Origin: Alphaproteobacteria bacterium
Lineage (GTDB): Bacteria; Pseudomonadota; Alphaproteobacteria; Micavibrionales; Micavibrionaceae
Assembly: GCA_016757515.1 (NCBI GenBank)
Contig: JAERIN010000001.1
Span: 1-64,000 of the forward strand
Reading direction: 5' to 3'
Length of the DNA: 64,000 nt
A program made the translations under genes and the position numbers. The notes under the pieces are model-generated. The model was not told the origin of the DNA. It saw nothing but the letters and a program-made list of their open reading frames with translations, and did no database searches. This document shows, piece by piece, positions 16,877-25,396 of the stretch; position 1 is the stretch's first letter, and each line of letters opens with the position of its first letter.

Positions 16877-17404
16877 CTACTCCACCTGCGCGAGGCGCAG
16901 CTGCCGGGCACGAGTCAATATGGCGTCCTCTATGGTTCGCCCAGTGGAGAGGTCCGAATCTGTATCGGCCCAGCCCCCGTCTTTGCGCACCTGGCGGAAC
17001 ACGCGGACCGTCACGCCCTCAGCGCGGAGCTGGGATCCTGTGATAAACACATTCAGCTTCAAGCGCTCCCCTGGTTCTTCGGGCGGGCTGTACCAGTCCG
17101 TGAGGATAACGCCGCCGAACGGGTCCACGCTGCTCAAAGGCGTGAAAGACACCGTGTCCAGCGCGGCCCGCCACAAGTACCCGTTGACTACAATGCCGTC
17201 CAGGTCTGCCTTCTTGCCTCTGTCCCCACCAAGGGTGAGGCCATCAGGGCCAAAAATCGAGTCGGGCTTGCTGTATATGTCAGGAGCCCCGGCCCGATCC
17301 GCACCTGTGGGGTACTTGGCTTCGGTTTTTATCGTGTCTCCACACGCGGGCAGGACAAGCGCGGCAGAGACCAGAGCACACAAAAAAGGACGATGCTGTG
17401 CCAT
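16877..17404 (-). CDS. DUF3576 lipoprotein
   Basis: 175 residues with a lipoprotein signal (LCALVSAALVLPACG). The mature part has the DUF3576 pattern: SIFGPDGLTLGG, then VNGYLWRAALDTVSFTPLSS, VDPFGGVILTDWYSPPEEPG and a basic C-terminal TRARQLR. The family is largely alphaproteobacterial and of unknown role, expected at the outer membrane facing the periplasm. It sits between cpaA and the gene flanking the candidate origin. Confidence 0.82.
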   Translation of the reverse strand: MAQHRPFLCALVSAALVLPACGDTIKTEAKYPTGADRAGAPDIYSKPDSIFGPDGLTLGGDRGKKADLDGIVVNGYLWRAALDTVSFTPLSSVDPFGGVILTDWYSPPEEPGERLKLNVFITGSQLRAEGVTVRVFRQVRKDGGWADTDSDLSTGRTIEDAILTRARQLRLAQVE

Positions 17405-17457
17405 ATGTCTCCCTTACCACCTGTGTTCACCTGTGTCCACCCGTGTCTCCGCAAACG

Positions 17458-18060
17458 CTAGCCCCACTCGCCCAAGGCCTCATCTCGGACAGGCAAGTTT
17501 TGAAGCATTACAGTCTCTTCGCTCAGATTGACCACCCCATCTGGGCCTACAGCGACGCGTGCCAAAAACAGACTCCGGGCAAGAACAAAGCACCCTGTGA
17601 GAAGAAATGTATCGCCCGGTCCACGGCCCAGCAGTGTGAGGGGGCGGAGTATAGCGGCCACCTCCCGTCGCACGGCGGTCAACATGTCCGAGACCCAGGC
17701 AAGGTCCTCTGGGCCCTCCACAAGGTGAAATCGCCCGTGGGGCCCGCGCGCCCAGGCGAAAAAAAACCGGGCGTAGGGCAGAATGGTCTCCTGCGTAATC
17801 GCGGGCCTAAGGGCATAAAGCGTCTGGGCCTGCCCGTCCTCAGGCACGACCTCTCCCGCTCTGTATAAAAAAGATCGCCGCACAGTCGTTCCACCCACAT
17901 CTCCGGACAAGTCCACCTGCCGCCAGCCTGGCAAAAAGGGCAACGTCCGCGCCAAGAGGGTGGTGGCGTGCGCCGGGGGCAAGGCCCCGTGCAGTCGCGG
18001 GGACGCTGCGTCCAGAATCGGGGTAGCCTCATGCAAAGACAGTTTCTCAAAAGCAGACAT
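17458..18060 (-). CDS. Unknown protein beside the candidate origin
   Basis: 200 residues, no signal peptide, starting MSAFEKLSLHEATPILDAAS. Visible are a hydrophobic N-terminal third (TTLLARTLPFLPGW), an FFFAWARGPHGRFHLVEGPEDL stretch and an ILRPLTLLGRGPGDTFLLTG stretch. I do not recognise a domain. In other alphaproteobacteria an uncharacterised gene (RP001/CC0001 type) lies across oriC from hemE. This gene is in that position and divergent from hemE, so it may be its counterpart; that is inference from position only. Confidence 0.65.
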   Translation of the reverse strand: MSAFEKLSLHEATPILDAASPRLHGALPPAHATTLLARTLPFLPGWRQVDLSGDVGGTTVRRSFLYRAGEVVPEDGQAQTLYALRPAITQETILPYARFFFAWARGPHGRFHLVEGPEDLAWVSDMLTAVRREVAAILRPLTLLGRGPGDTFLLTGCFVLARSLFLARVAVGPDGVVNLSEETVMLQNLPVRDEALGEWG

Positions 18061-18355
18061 GCTGTGGCCAAAACGGTGGGCGAATCGGGCCCAAAATCTG
18101 TGGGCAAAAGAGTGGGCAACTCTACCCCGAACTGATCCGCGCGGAAAGGGGGCGTGTATCCCCCCTGTGCACGGAACAAAGGGTCATTAACCCCAAAGCG
18201 GGGACGAATCGGGGCGAATCGCCGTGTATCCTGGATAGACCTGCGGGGCCAATCTGTGGGCACCCTGTGGGCAGCGATTCCTCCCCCGCAATCCCCAGCC
18301 CCAATAACAAGAACAACCTTTCTCTTAAAAGAAGGAAGATATAGGAAGGGGGGAC
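18061..18355. other. Candidate replication origin (oriC) upstream of hemE
   Basis: This is a 295-bp gap between divergent genes. The 12-mer AATCTGTGGGCA occurs at 18095-18106 and 18251-18262, with a further TGTGGGCA at 18266-18273 and a variant (AGTGGGCAAC) near 18111. GANTC sites are dense (18082, 18206, 18216, 18276), with repeats of the form GGGCGAATCGGG. An AT-rich stretch (18301-18345) lies just before hemE. A hemE-linked origin is established for Caulobacter and Rickettsia. All genes from 18060 down to the left window edge point left, while genes to the right are mixed. Classical TTATCCACA boxes are absent here. Confidence 0.5.
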
Positions 18356-19348
18356 ATGACCGCTCCAAACCTTTTGCGCGCCCTGCGTGGTGAGCGCCTG
18401 GATGCGCCCCCTCTGTGGCTTATGCGGCAGGCGGGGCGGTACTTGCCAGAGTACCGCGCGCTGCGCGCTAAGGCCGGGGGCTTTTGGGCCATGGCCTCTG
18501 ATCCCGTTCTCGCGTCTGAGGTAACCCTCCAGCCTGTTCGGCGGTTTGGCTTGGATGCCGCAATCCTCTTTTCTGACATTTTGGTCGCACCATATGCGTT
18601 GGGGCAGGACGTAGCATTTCACGAGGGGCAAGGACCTGTCCTGGGGCCTGTACCCCCATCTTTGGATTTTGATCTCTCCCGCATCGGCTTTGTGTATGAC
18701 ACCATCCGGCGCGTACGTGACGCACTCCCTGCAGACAAGGCCCTTATAGGCTTTGCGGGTGGGCCATGGACCCTGGCGTGCTATATGCTTTCTGGCCGTG
18801 GTGGGGATTTTATGCCCGCTCGTGCGGCGGCGTGGCGGGGGGAAATAGGCCCCCTTATGGCCGCCCTGGTGGAGACCACGGCGGGGCATCTGGTGGAACA
18901 GGCCCGCGTGGGGGCGGATGCGCTGCAGATTTTTGAGAGCTGGGCCGGGCTGTGCCCAGACGTGCCCCGCTGGGTGGTGGAGCCCACGCGGGCCGTGGTG
19001 GAGCGGGTCCGGGCCGCCGCACCCGATACGCCCATCATCGGCTTCCCCAGGGGTCTGACCCAGGGCTGGGCAACGTATGCGCAGACCACAGGCGTGGACG
19101 CTTTAGGGCTGGACGAGCGGGTGGACGCCGCATGGGCTGCAGAGCACCTTCAGCCTCGCTGGCCCGTGCAAGGCAACTTGGACCCCGCGTGCCTCTTGGC
19201 TGGGGGCCGGGCCCTGGACGCCGAAGTTCGGCGCATCCGCGCTGCCCTTTCCGGTGGGCCTTTCGTGTTCAACCTCGGCCATGGGGTGCACAAGCACACC
19301 CCGCCGGAGCATATTCACGCCCTTATCTCTGTCCTGCGCGGAGTTTAG
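18356..19348 (+). CDS. hemE: Uroporphyrinogen decarboxylase
   Basis: 330 residues. The N-terminal signature PPLWLMRQAGRYLPEYRALR contains the conserved Arg pair. FSDILVAPYALG, GFAGGPWTLACYML, LQIFESWAGLC and a C-terminal FNLGHGVHKHTPPEHI follow in the normal order. It decarboxylates uroporphyrinogen III in heme synthesis. A GGAAGG-type site precedes the ATG. Its 3' end overlaps the convergent rarA gene by about 25 bases. Its location next to the repeat-rich 18.1-18.35 kb region matches the alphaproteobacterial origin layout. Confidence 0.96.
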   Translation: MTAPNLLRALRGERLDAPPLWLMRQAGRYLPEYRALRAKAGGFWAMASDPVLASEVTLQPVRRFGLDAAILFSDILVAPYALGQDVAFHEGQGPVLGPVPPSLDFDLSRIGFVYDTIRRVRDALPADKALIGFAGGPWTLACYMLSGRGGDFMPARAAAWRGEIGPLMAALVETTAGHLVEQARVGADALQIFESWAGLCPDVPRWVVEPTRAVVERVRAAAPDTPIIGFPRGLTQGWATYAQTTGVDALGLDERVDAAWAAEHLQPRWPVQGNLDPACLLAGGRALDAEVRRIRAALSGGPFVFNLGHGVHKHTPPEHIHALISVLRGV

Positions 19349-20585
19349 CCCAGTAGGCTAGGCGCTTGGAGATTTCACGCTCAAAGCCCCGTTCGGCTGG
19401 GCGGTAGAACACCCGCCGCTCCATGCCCTCGGGGAAGTGGTCCTGGCCCGCGAAGCTCTCGGGCGTGTCGGGGTCATAGACATACCCTGCGCCGTGGCCC
19501 AGGGCCTTCATCAAGCGCGTGGGGGCGTTCACGGCGTGCCGGGGCGGGGGCAGAGAGCCAGACTCTTTTGCTGTGCGGTTCGCTGCCCCGAACGCCTTGT
19601 ACACCCCCACGGACTTTGGCGCGGTGGCCAGATACACCACCGCCTGGGCCAGGGCCAAGTCCCCCTCCGGCGTGCCCAGGCGCGCATACGCCTGCCATGC
19701 CGCTATGCACTGCGGCAGTGCCGCCGGGTCTGCCAGGCCGATGTCCTCCACCGCCATGCGGGTCATGCGCCGGGCGATGAAGTGGGGGTCCTCCCCCCCG
19801 GCTAGCATCCGCGCGAGCCAGTACAGCGCGGCGTCCGGGTCGCTCCCCCGTACGGACTTATGCAGGGCTGAGATCAAGTCATAGTGCCCGTCGCCACCCT
19901 TGTCGTACATGGGCGCGCGCCTTTGTGTGAGGGCGGCCAGGGCGGCCGTGTCCAGGGCTTCGTTCTGCGCAAAGACCTGCTCCGCCAGCGTCAGGGCATA
20001 ACGTCCGTCTCCGTCCGCCATGGCGATGAGGGCCGCCCGGGCCTCCGGCGTGAGGGGCAGCTCTTGCTCCGCGGTGCTCTCGGCGCGGCGCAATAAGGCG
20101 TCTAGGGCCTCTGGTCCCAGGCGGTGCAGCACAAACGTTTGGCAGCGGGAGAGAAGCGCAGCGTTGAGTTCAAACGACGGGTTTTCTGTCGTTGCGCCGA
20201 TGAGCACAATGGTCCCGTCCTCCAGCACGGGCAGGAAGGCGTCCTGCTGGGACTTCATAAACCGGTGGATCTCGTCCACGAACAGCAGGGTCGCCCCGCC
20301 CCGCTGGCGGGCCTCGTCAAACACGGCCTTCAGGTCCTTGACCCCCGCGAAAATGGCTGAGAGCTGCGCAAACGGCAGGCCAGCCTCCCGCGCCAGGATG
20401 CGGGCGATGGTCGTCTTGCCGCAGCCCGGCGGGCCCCACAGGATGAGGGAGGACAGGTGCGCGCCCGCGACCATCTGCGCCAGGCGGGTGGTGACGGCTT
20501 CTTGTCCCACAACTTCTGTCAGGGTCTGGGGTCGCAGGCGGTCTGCCAGCGGGCGAGGGGTGTCAGCGGTGAACAGGTCGGGCAT
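19323..20585 (-). CDS. rarA: Replication-associated recombination protein A (AAA+ ATPase)
   Basis: 420 residues. PLADRLRPQTLTEVVGQE opens the protein, followed by Walker A GPPGCGKTTIAR, Walker B LLFVDEIHRF, sensor 1 IGATTENPSFELNAALLSRC and the C-terminal MgsA tetramerisation domain (KSVRGSDPDAALYWLARMLAGGEDP, RMAVEDIGLADP, PTRLMKALGHGAGYVYDPDTP). It acts at stalled replication forks. Length is normal for the family. It converges on hemE. Confidence 0.95.
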   Translation of the reverse strand: MPDLFTADTPRPLADRLRPQTLTEVVGQEAVTTRLAQMVAGAHLSSLILWGPPGCGKTTIARILAREAGLPFAQLSAIFAGVKDLKAVFDEARQRGGATLLFVDEIHRFMKSQQDAFLPVLEDGTIVLIGATTENPSFELNAALLSRCQTFVLHRLGPEALDALLRRAESTAEQELPLTPEARAALIAMADGDGRYALTLAEQVFAQNEALDTAALAALTQRRAPMYDKGGDGHYDLISALHKSVRGSDPDAALYWLARMLAGGEDPHFIARRMTRMAVEDIGLADPAALPQCIAAWQAYARLGTPEGDLALAQAVVYLATAPKSVGVYKAFGAANRTAKESGSLPPPRHAVNAPTRLMKALGHGAGYVYDPDTPESFAGQDHFPEGMERRVFYRPAERGFEREISKRLAYWAKLRAGQR

Positions 20586-20594
20586 GGCCCTATC

Positions 20595-22286
20595 CTACAC
20601 ACATCCCCCGGCGTGCGTCGTGGCCCCCGTCCGCGCGGGGCCGACCTGGGCGGCGTATTTTGACAGGGTGCCGGAGGTATAGCGTGGCGTGGCGGGCTGC
20701 CAGGCCTTGCGCCGCGCGGCCAGATCGGCCTCGGAGAGGTCTACGTCCAGGGTGCCCGCTGCAGCGTCGATCCGGATGATGTCTCCGTCGCGCAGTAGGC
20801 CAATGGGCCCGCCGCACGCGGCCTCTGGCCCCACGTGGCCGATGCACAAGCCGCGCGTGCCACCGGAAAAGCGCCCGTCGGTGACGAGGGCGACCTTGGC
20901 CCCCTGCCCGTACAGTGCAGCGGTGGTGGAGAGCATCTCCCGCATACCCGGCCCGCCGCGCGGCCCCTCTTGCCGGATCACGATGACGTCCCCGTCCTTG
21001 TACTGCCGGGCCAAGACGGCGGCCAGGGCGGCCTCCTCCCCCTCAAACACGCGGGCGGGGCCCTCAAACCGCAGGGCCTCCTCGGCCATGCCGGCGACCT
21101 TTACAATCGCCCCTTCTGGTGCGAGGGAGCCTTTGAGCGCCACCACCCCACCCGTGGGGCTGAGGGGCGCGGACAGGGGCCGGACGACGTCCTGCCCGGC
21201 GGGCAGCGCCACATGGGCATAGTTCTCGGCCAGGGTCTTGCCCGTGACGGTCAGGCAGTCGCCGTGCAGGTGCCCCCCCCGCAGCAGCTCCGCAATCACC
21301 ACGCCCACGCCGCCGATGTCGTAAAGGTCCTTGGCCACGTACCGCCCGCCGGGGCGCAGGTCCGCGATGTAGGGCGTGCGGGCGAACACCGCCCCCACGG
21401 CAAAGAGGTCAAAGTCTATCCCGGCCTCGTGCGCGATGGCTGGCAGGTGCAGCGCTGCATTTGTGGAGCCGCCTGTTGCGGCCACGACGGCAGCGGCGTT
21501 CTCCAGACTCTTGCGCGTCACAATGTCCCGCGGCAGGGGCCCGCTACGGTGCAACAGATCCACCACGGCTTGCCCGGAGGCTGCGGCGTAGGCGTCCCGG
21601 CTCTCATACTCCGCAGGCGTGCCGGCGGAGTTCGGCAGGGCCAGGCCCAGGGCCTCGCTCGCGCAGGCCATAGTGTTCGCGGTGAACTGCCCCCCGCAGG
21701 CCCCCCCGCCGGGGCAGGCGCAGCACTCCAGCTCGCGCAGGTCTGCGTCGCTCATCTTCCCTGCGGCGTGCTGGCCCACGCCCTCAAAGACCGTGACGAT
21801 GTCCGCGTCCTTGCCCCGGAAGCGGCCGGGCAGGATGGTCCCGCCGTAGAGGAACACGCTCGGCACGTTCAGGCGGACCATGGCCATCATCATGCCGGGC
21901 AGGGACTTGTCGCACCCCGCGATGCCCACCAGGGCGTCGTACCCATGGCCCAGCATGGTCAGCTCCACAGAGTCCGCAATCACCTCCCGCGAGGGCAGGG
22001 AGGCAAACATGCCCGCGTGTCCCATGGCGATGCCGTCCGTGACGGTGATGGTGCCGAAGATGCGGCCCGCAGCCCCAGACTCGCCCACGCCGCCCTGCAC
22101 CGCCTTGGCCTGGCGCATGAGGGTGATGTTGCACGGCGCGGCCTCGTTCCACGCTGTGGCCACACCGACGAGGGGCCCGTTTATCTGCGCCTCCGTCATG
22201 CCCATGGCGTAGAGAAACGCCCGCCGCGGCGCGGCCTCCGGCCCCAGATAGATGCGCGATGGCGCTTTGGATTTGTCCCAAGTCAT
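20595..22286 (-). CDS. ilvD: Dihydroxy-acid dehydratase
   Basis: 563 residues from ATG 22286 ([20 protein letters not shown]). The Fe-S ligands and active site are visible: [50 protein letters not shown], and near the end [22 protein letters not shown]. It makes the branched-chain 2-keto acids for valine, isoleucine and leucine; leuB lies at 33.2 kb. It ends 10 bases from rarA in the same direction. Confidence 0.96.
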   Translation of the reverse strand: MTWDKSKAPSRIYLGPEAAPRRAFLYAMGMTEAQINGPLVGVATAWNEAAPCNITLMRQAKAVQGGVGESGAAGRIFGTITVTDGIAMGHAGMFASLPSREVIADSVELTMLGHGYDALVGIAGCDKSLPGMMMAMVRLNVPSVFLYGGTILPGRFRGKDADIVTVFEGVGQHAAGKMSDADLRELECCACPGGGACGGQFTANTMACASEALGLALPNSAGTPAEYESRDAYAAASGQAVVDLLHRSGPLPRDIVTRKSLENAAAVVAATGGSTNAALHLPAIAHEAGIDFDLFAVGAVFARTPYIADLRPGGRYVAKDLYDIGGVGVVIAELLRGGHLHGDCLTVTGKTLAENYAHVALPAGQDVVRPLSAPLSPTGGVVALKGSLAPEGAIVKVAGMAEEALRFEGPARVFEGEEAALAAVLARQYKDGDVIVIRQEGPRGGPGMREMLSTTAALYGQGAKVALVTDGRFSGGTRGLCIGHVGPEAACGGPIGLLRDGDIIRIDAAAGTLDVDLSEADLAARRKAWQPATPRYTSGTLSKYAAQVGPARTGATTHAGGCV

Positions 22287-22365
22287 GTCCACAGATTTAT
22301 ACCAAGGCAAAACGCATTGCCAAGGGGGCGGCGGGCGCGCTAAACAATCCCCCTGTCTGGGGCCA

Positions 22366-22442
22366 CGGGGTGTGGCGCAGCCTGGTAGCGCGCATCGTTC
22401 GGGACGATGAGGCCGGAGGTTCGAATCCTCTCACCCCGACCA
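22366..22442 (+). tRNA. tRNA-Pro (anticodon CGG)
   Basis: The acceptor stem CGGGGTG pairs with CACCCCG. The anticodon arm CATCG-TTCGGGA-CGATG gives CGG, and the T arm GGAGG-TTCGAAT-CCTCT is standard. The discriminator A is at 22439 and the CCA end is encoded (22440-22442). It lies in the gap between the divergently placed ilvD and ruvX genes. Confidence 0.95.
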
Positions 22443-22467
22443 CGCACGTCAAGACCTTTTATGCCGG

Positions 22468-22941
22468 TTATGCCGGCCCGATAAGGGCCGACAGGGCGCT
22501 CTCCAAAATCGCCTGCGCGGCCAGGGCGTCCAGGGCACCCCGCGCCTTTGCCCGCCGTGGGTGCGCCCCCCCCAGGGCCGTCAGGGCTGCGGCCGTGGTC
22601 AGGCGCTCGTCCACCAGGGCGATCCACGGGTCCCCGCCCAGCGCCCGGCGCAGCTCTGTGGCAAAGTCCCGCGCGCTCTGCGCCCGTGGTCCCACGGACC
22701 CGTCCATGCGCAGGGGCCAGCCCACGACCAGGCCCTCCGCAGCGTGCTGCGCCATAAGCCGGGCCAGCGCCGCTGCGTCCGCAGCGAACTTGCCCCGCCG
22801 GAGGGTCCCCACGGGCAGGGCCATGCGCCAGGATGCGTCGGACAGGGCCAGCCCGATGGTCTTGGCGCCCACATCCAGGGCCAAAAGGGCCCGGCCCCTG
22901 GGAGCGGCAGCTGCAATGTCCTTGATGGGCCCCACCGGCAT
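22468..22941 (-). CDS. ruvX: RuvX/YqgF family putative pre-16S rRNA nuclease
   Basis: 157 residues with an RNase H-like fold. ALLALDVGAKTIGLALSD carries the first acidic residue, LVVGWPLRMDGSVGPRA the middle motif, and LVDERLTTAAA the conserved DER acidic site. It is thought to trim pre-16S rRNA and may resolve junctions. It is divergent from gatC with an 18-base gap. The same protein is sometimes called YqgF. Confidence 0.92.
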   Translation of the reverse strand: MPVGPIKDIAAAAPRGRALLALDVGAKTIGLALSDASWRMALPVGTLRRGKFAADAAALARLMAQHAAEGLVVGWPLRMDGSVGPRAQSARDFATELRRALGGDPWIALVDERLTTAAALTALGGAHPRRAKARGALDALAAQAILESALSALIGPA

Positions 22942-22958
22942 GGGGTATGGGGTAGCAC

Positions 22959-23252
22959 ATGGACGCAGCCGCCGTGGAAAAAATCGCGCACCTGGCCCGC
23001 CTGGCCCTGGAGCCGGGGGAGGCCGAGGCCACTGCGCCGCACATGACCCGCATCCTGGGCTTTGTGGAGCAGATGGGCGCGGCGGACACCGATGAGGTGG
23101 AGCCCCTGGCCAGCCCGCACGGGACCACCACTACGCTGGAGCGCGTGGACGCGGTCACGGAGGGTGGGCAGGCGGCGGCGGTCCTGGCCAACGCGCCCGA
23201 GGCCCGCGCGGGTTTCTTCGTGGTGCCCAAAGTGGTGGAGCAGGAGGGGTGA
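22959..23252 (+). CDS. gatC: Aspartyl/glutamyl-tRNA amidotransferase subunit C
   Basis: 97 residues of normal length: MDAAAVEKIAHLARLALEPG, ILGFVEQMGAADTDEVEPLA, then VTEGGQAAAVLANAPEARAG and the terminal FFVVPKVVE. It stabilises the GatCAB complex that amidates Glu-tRNA-Gln and Asp-tRNA-Asn. gatA is 36 kb away at 59.1 kb and gatB is not in the window, so the usual gatCAB cluster is scattered here. Confidence 0.93.
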   Translation: MDAAAVEKIAHLARLALEPGEAEATAPHMTRILGFVEQMGAADTDEVEPLASPHGTTTTLERVDAVTEGGQAAAVLANAPEARAGFFVVPKVVEQEG

Positions 23253-23463
23253 GTCCGCACCGATGCTCTTCATTTTGTCCATATGAGGGCTCGCCCTGCT
23301 GCACTGGGGGTCAAAGGCCCCAAAATTCATAGACTGTTAACAAAATCCGCGCCATGCTGGAAGGAGGAAGGGGTGTTTCGCGGCGCAAGAATCGTGTACA
23401 CAGTACGCACGCCGCGCGTCCGCGAGGCCCCGTTCACGTAAACCAACTAGGGAGACCCAGACA

Positions 23464-24267
23464 ATGACACACCCAACACAAACCAGACGCGGGGAGCGCG
23501 GCTTTACGCTCGTTGAGCTGGCCATCGTCCTCGTCATCATCGGCCTGCTTATCGGAGGCGTCCTCCAGGGGCGGCAGATGATTGCAAATGCGCAGCTGAC
23601 CCGCACCGCGGCGGATATAGACGCCTTTGACGCGGCCTTCTCCAACTTCTATGACATGTTTGGGGGCATCCCGGGCGACATCGCAAACTCAACCCAACGC
23701 ATACCGAACTGTGCGGCGGCACCTTGTCTCACGCCGGCTGCTGGGGCTGGCAACGGTCGGTTGGAACAAGCCCCCGGGGCCGTTAAGCCCGCAAACTCTG
23801 AGGCCATGGCCGCTTGGCACCAACTGTCCAACGTGGATCTCATCAGCGCCGACTTCCAAGTTGGGAACGGAACCAACGGTTATGGTGCTGGCCTGCCTAA
23901 AGCCCCTATAGGGGGTGGCTCTATAGGCTTTGAGGTCGGAAGCACCGTGACCGGTGCGGCCAGTGATTTCCCGGGACTGATCAGTCTCGCCGGTGGTCCC
24001 ACCACCATGCAGGTCGGGCAGTACCTTGTGATCAAAGGCAGTGCCGGAGCGGTAGTGACCGCAGCACCCCCGGCTGCGGCCTTGACGCCCAAGGAGGCCG
24101 AGATCATAGACCGCAAGCGCGACGATGGTTCGCCTGCCTCTGGCTCTGTGCGGGGCTTTGGGGGCACCGGTAAGGCCAACTGCGCCACAGCTGCGGCGGC
24201 CGGGAGCTTTTACAACAGCGCCAACTCGGCCCCGCTCTGCGGCATCTATGTGCGCATGAGCAGCTAG
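23464..24267 (+). CDS. Type IV pilin-like (pseudopilin) protein
   Basis: 267 residues. A class III leader, RRGERG|FTLVELAIVLVIIG, is cut before Phe and followed by the hydrophobic helix with Glu at position 5. QGRQMIANAQLTRTAADIDAFDAAF and NFYDMFGGIPGDI then follow, typical of large pseudopilins of the PilE/prepilin-cleavage family. The C-terminal part is Gly/Ala-rich with Cys pairs (near CAAAPC and GKANCATAA...LCGIY) that may form disulfides. It stands alone with its own terminator. CpaA or another prepilin peptidase would process it. The system it belongs to is unclear. Confidence 0.82.
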   Translation: MTHPTQTRRGERGFTLVELAIVLVIIGLLIGGVLQGRQMIANAQLTRTAADIDAFDAAFSNFYDMFGGIPGDIANSTQRIPNCAAAPCLTPAAGAGNGRLEQAPGAVKPANSEAMAAWHQLSNVDLISADFQVGNGTNGYGAGLPKAPIGGGSIGFEVGSTVTGAASDFPGLISLAGGPTTMQVGQYLVIKGSAGAVVTAAPPAAALTPKEAEIIDRKRDDGSPASGSVRGFGGTGKANCATAAAAGSFYNSANSAPLCGIYVRMSS

Positions 24268-24291
24268 CCTAGGCCAATAGGCCACTTTCTG

Positions 24292-24327
24292 CCCGCCGGG
24301 GGTTTCGTGCCCCCGGCGGGTTTTTTG
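24292..24327 (+). terminator. Strong Rho-independent terminator after the pseudopilin gene
   Basis: The stem CCCGCCGGGGG pairs with CCCCCGGCGGG across a TTTCGTG loop and is followed by six T residues. It starts about 25 bases after the stop of the pilin-like gene and insulates it from thiG. Confidence 0.93.
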
Positions 24328-24373
24328 TGGCGGCCCTTCCCGCCGGGCCCCCCAGGCTCTACACTCTCTCCCC

Positions 24374-25150
24374 ATGGAAGGTGCTCTGGTGATAGACGGC
24401 GTGGCCTTGCCCACGCGCTTGTTCCTGGGTACGGCGGGCTACCCCTCCCCTGACGTCCTGAACCGCGCGATTGAGGCCGCTCGCCCCGGCCTTGTCACAG
24501 TCTCCCTCCGGCGGGAGCAGGCCGGCGGCGGTACAGGCGCGAAGTTCTGGGACCTCATCCGCGCCACAGGGGTGCCGGTCCTGCCCAACACGGCGGGCTG
24601 TGCCACAGCGCGGGACGCCATCACCACGGCCCACATGGCGCGGGAGGTGTTTGGCACGCACTGGATAAAGCTAGAGACCATCGCGGATGACTACACCCTC
24701 GCGCCGGACTCGTTTGCCCTCGCAGAGGCGGCGGGGGCGCTGGTGCAGGACGGCTTTACCGTGTTCCCGTACATGACGGAGGACTTGGCCCTGGCCCAGA
24801 AGCTATACGCTTTGGGCTGCCGCGTGCTCATGCCCTGGGGCGCGCCCATAGGGACGGGGCGCGGCGTGGAGGCACCGGGGCGCCTCAAGCGCCTGCGCGC
24901 GCGCTTCCCAGACGCGGCCCTGGTGGTGGACGCGGGGCTGGGCGCGCCGAGCCACGCCGCGGCGGCGATGGAGCTGGGGGCGGACGCGGTGCTGCTGAAC
25001 ACCGCCGTGGCGCGGGCCCGCGATCCGGTGGCCATGGCGCGGGCCTTTGCGCAGGCCGTGGAGGCCGGGCGGGCGGCCTATAGAGCCGGCCTCATCGCGC
25101 CCCAGGACGCCGCCCGCCCCTCCACGCCGGTGGTGGGCAGACCTTTATAG
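24374..25150 (+). CDS. thiG: Thiazole synthase
   Basis: 258 residues. It has [29 protein letters not shown], the [20 protein letters not shown] region, [10 protein letters not shown] with the Schiff-base lysine, [27 protein letters not shown] and [20 protein letters not shown]. It forms the thiazole phosphate of thiamine from DXP, dehydroglycine and ThiS-thiocarboxylate. Neither thiS nor thiO is adjacent. The other thiamine genes of the window (thiD, thiE, tenA) are at 31.8-34.9 kb. Confidence 0.94.
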   Translation: MEGALVIDGVALPTRLFLGTAGYPSPDVLNRAIEAARPGLVTVSLRREQAGGGTGAKFWDLIRATGVPVLPNTAGCATARDAITTAHMAREVFGTHWIKLETIADDYTLAPDSFALAEAAGALVQDGFTVFPYMTEDLALAQKLYALGCRVLMPWGAPIGTGRGVEAPGRLKRLRARFPDAALVVDAGLGAPSHAAAAMELGADAVLLNTAVARARDPVAMARAFAQAVEAGRAAYRAGLIAPQDAARPSTPVVGRPL

Positions 25151-25212
25151 CAAACCCTATAGGCACACACATACGCATTTCCGGGAAGTTTCGGGTGACA
25201 GCGCCACCAAAA

Positions 25213-25306
25213 CGGCATCACGGCGGTATCTGGGCGGTATCACGGCGGTGGCGCAGCGGCATCTCAGTGGTGGCTGGGCGGCGGCGCGGCGGTGGCGCAG
25301 TGGCAT
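25213..25306. repeat. 44-bp imperfect tandem repeat
   Basis: The 246-bp gap between thiG and metB holds two 44-bp units (25219-25262 and 25263-25306) plus the start of a third. The first 20 bases of the units differ at one position (GGCGGTGGCGCAG(C/T)GGCATC). Shorter GGCGGTATC repeats lie within one unit. No ORF or RNA is recognised. Function unknown. Confidence 0.7.
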
Positions 25307-25396
25307 CGCCCTCTCGTCGCGTTAAAGCAAGACTGGGGCAAGAGTCCCGCTCACGGGTCCGAGTATACACCATTTGTTCCTTTTGGCGGCAAAGAT

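Noticed and set aside
20835-22343. 502-residue open frame on the plus strand
   Set aside because: Antisense to ilvD, His/Arg-rich composition, and no ribosome binding site; a shadow frame.
25213-25306. CRISPR array
   Set aside because: Units are tandem with no unique spacers, only about two copies, and no cas genes are in the window.
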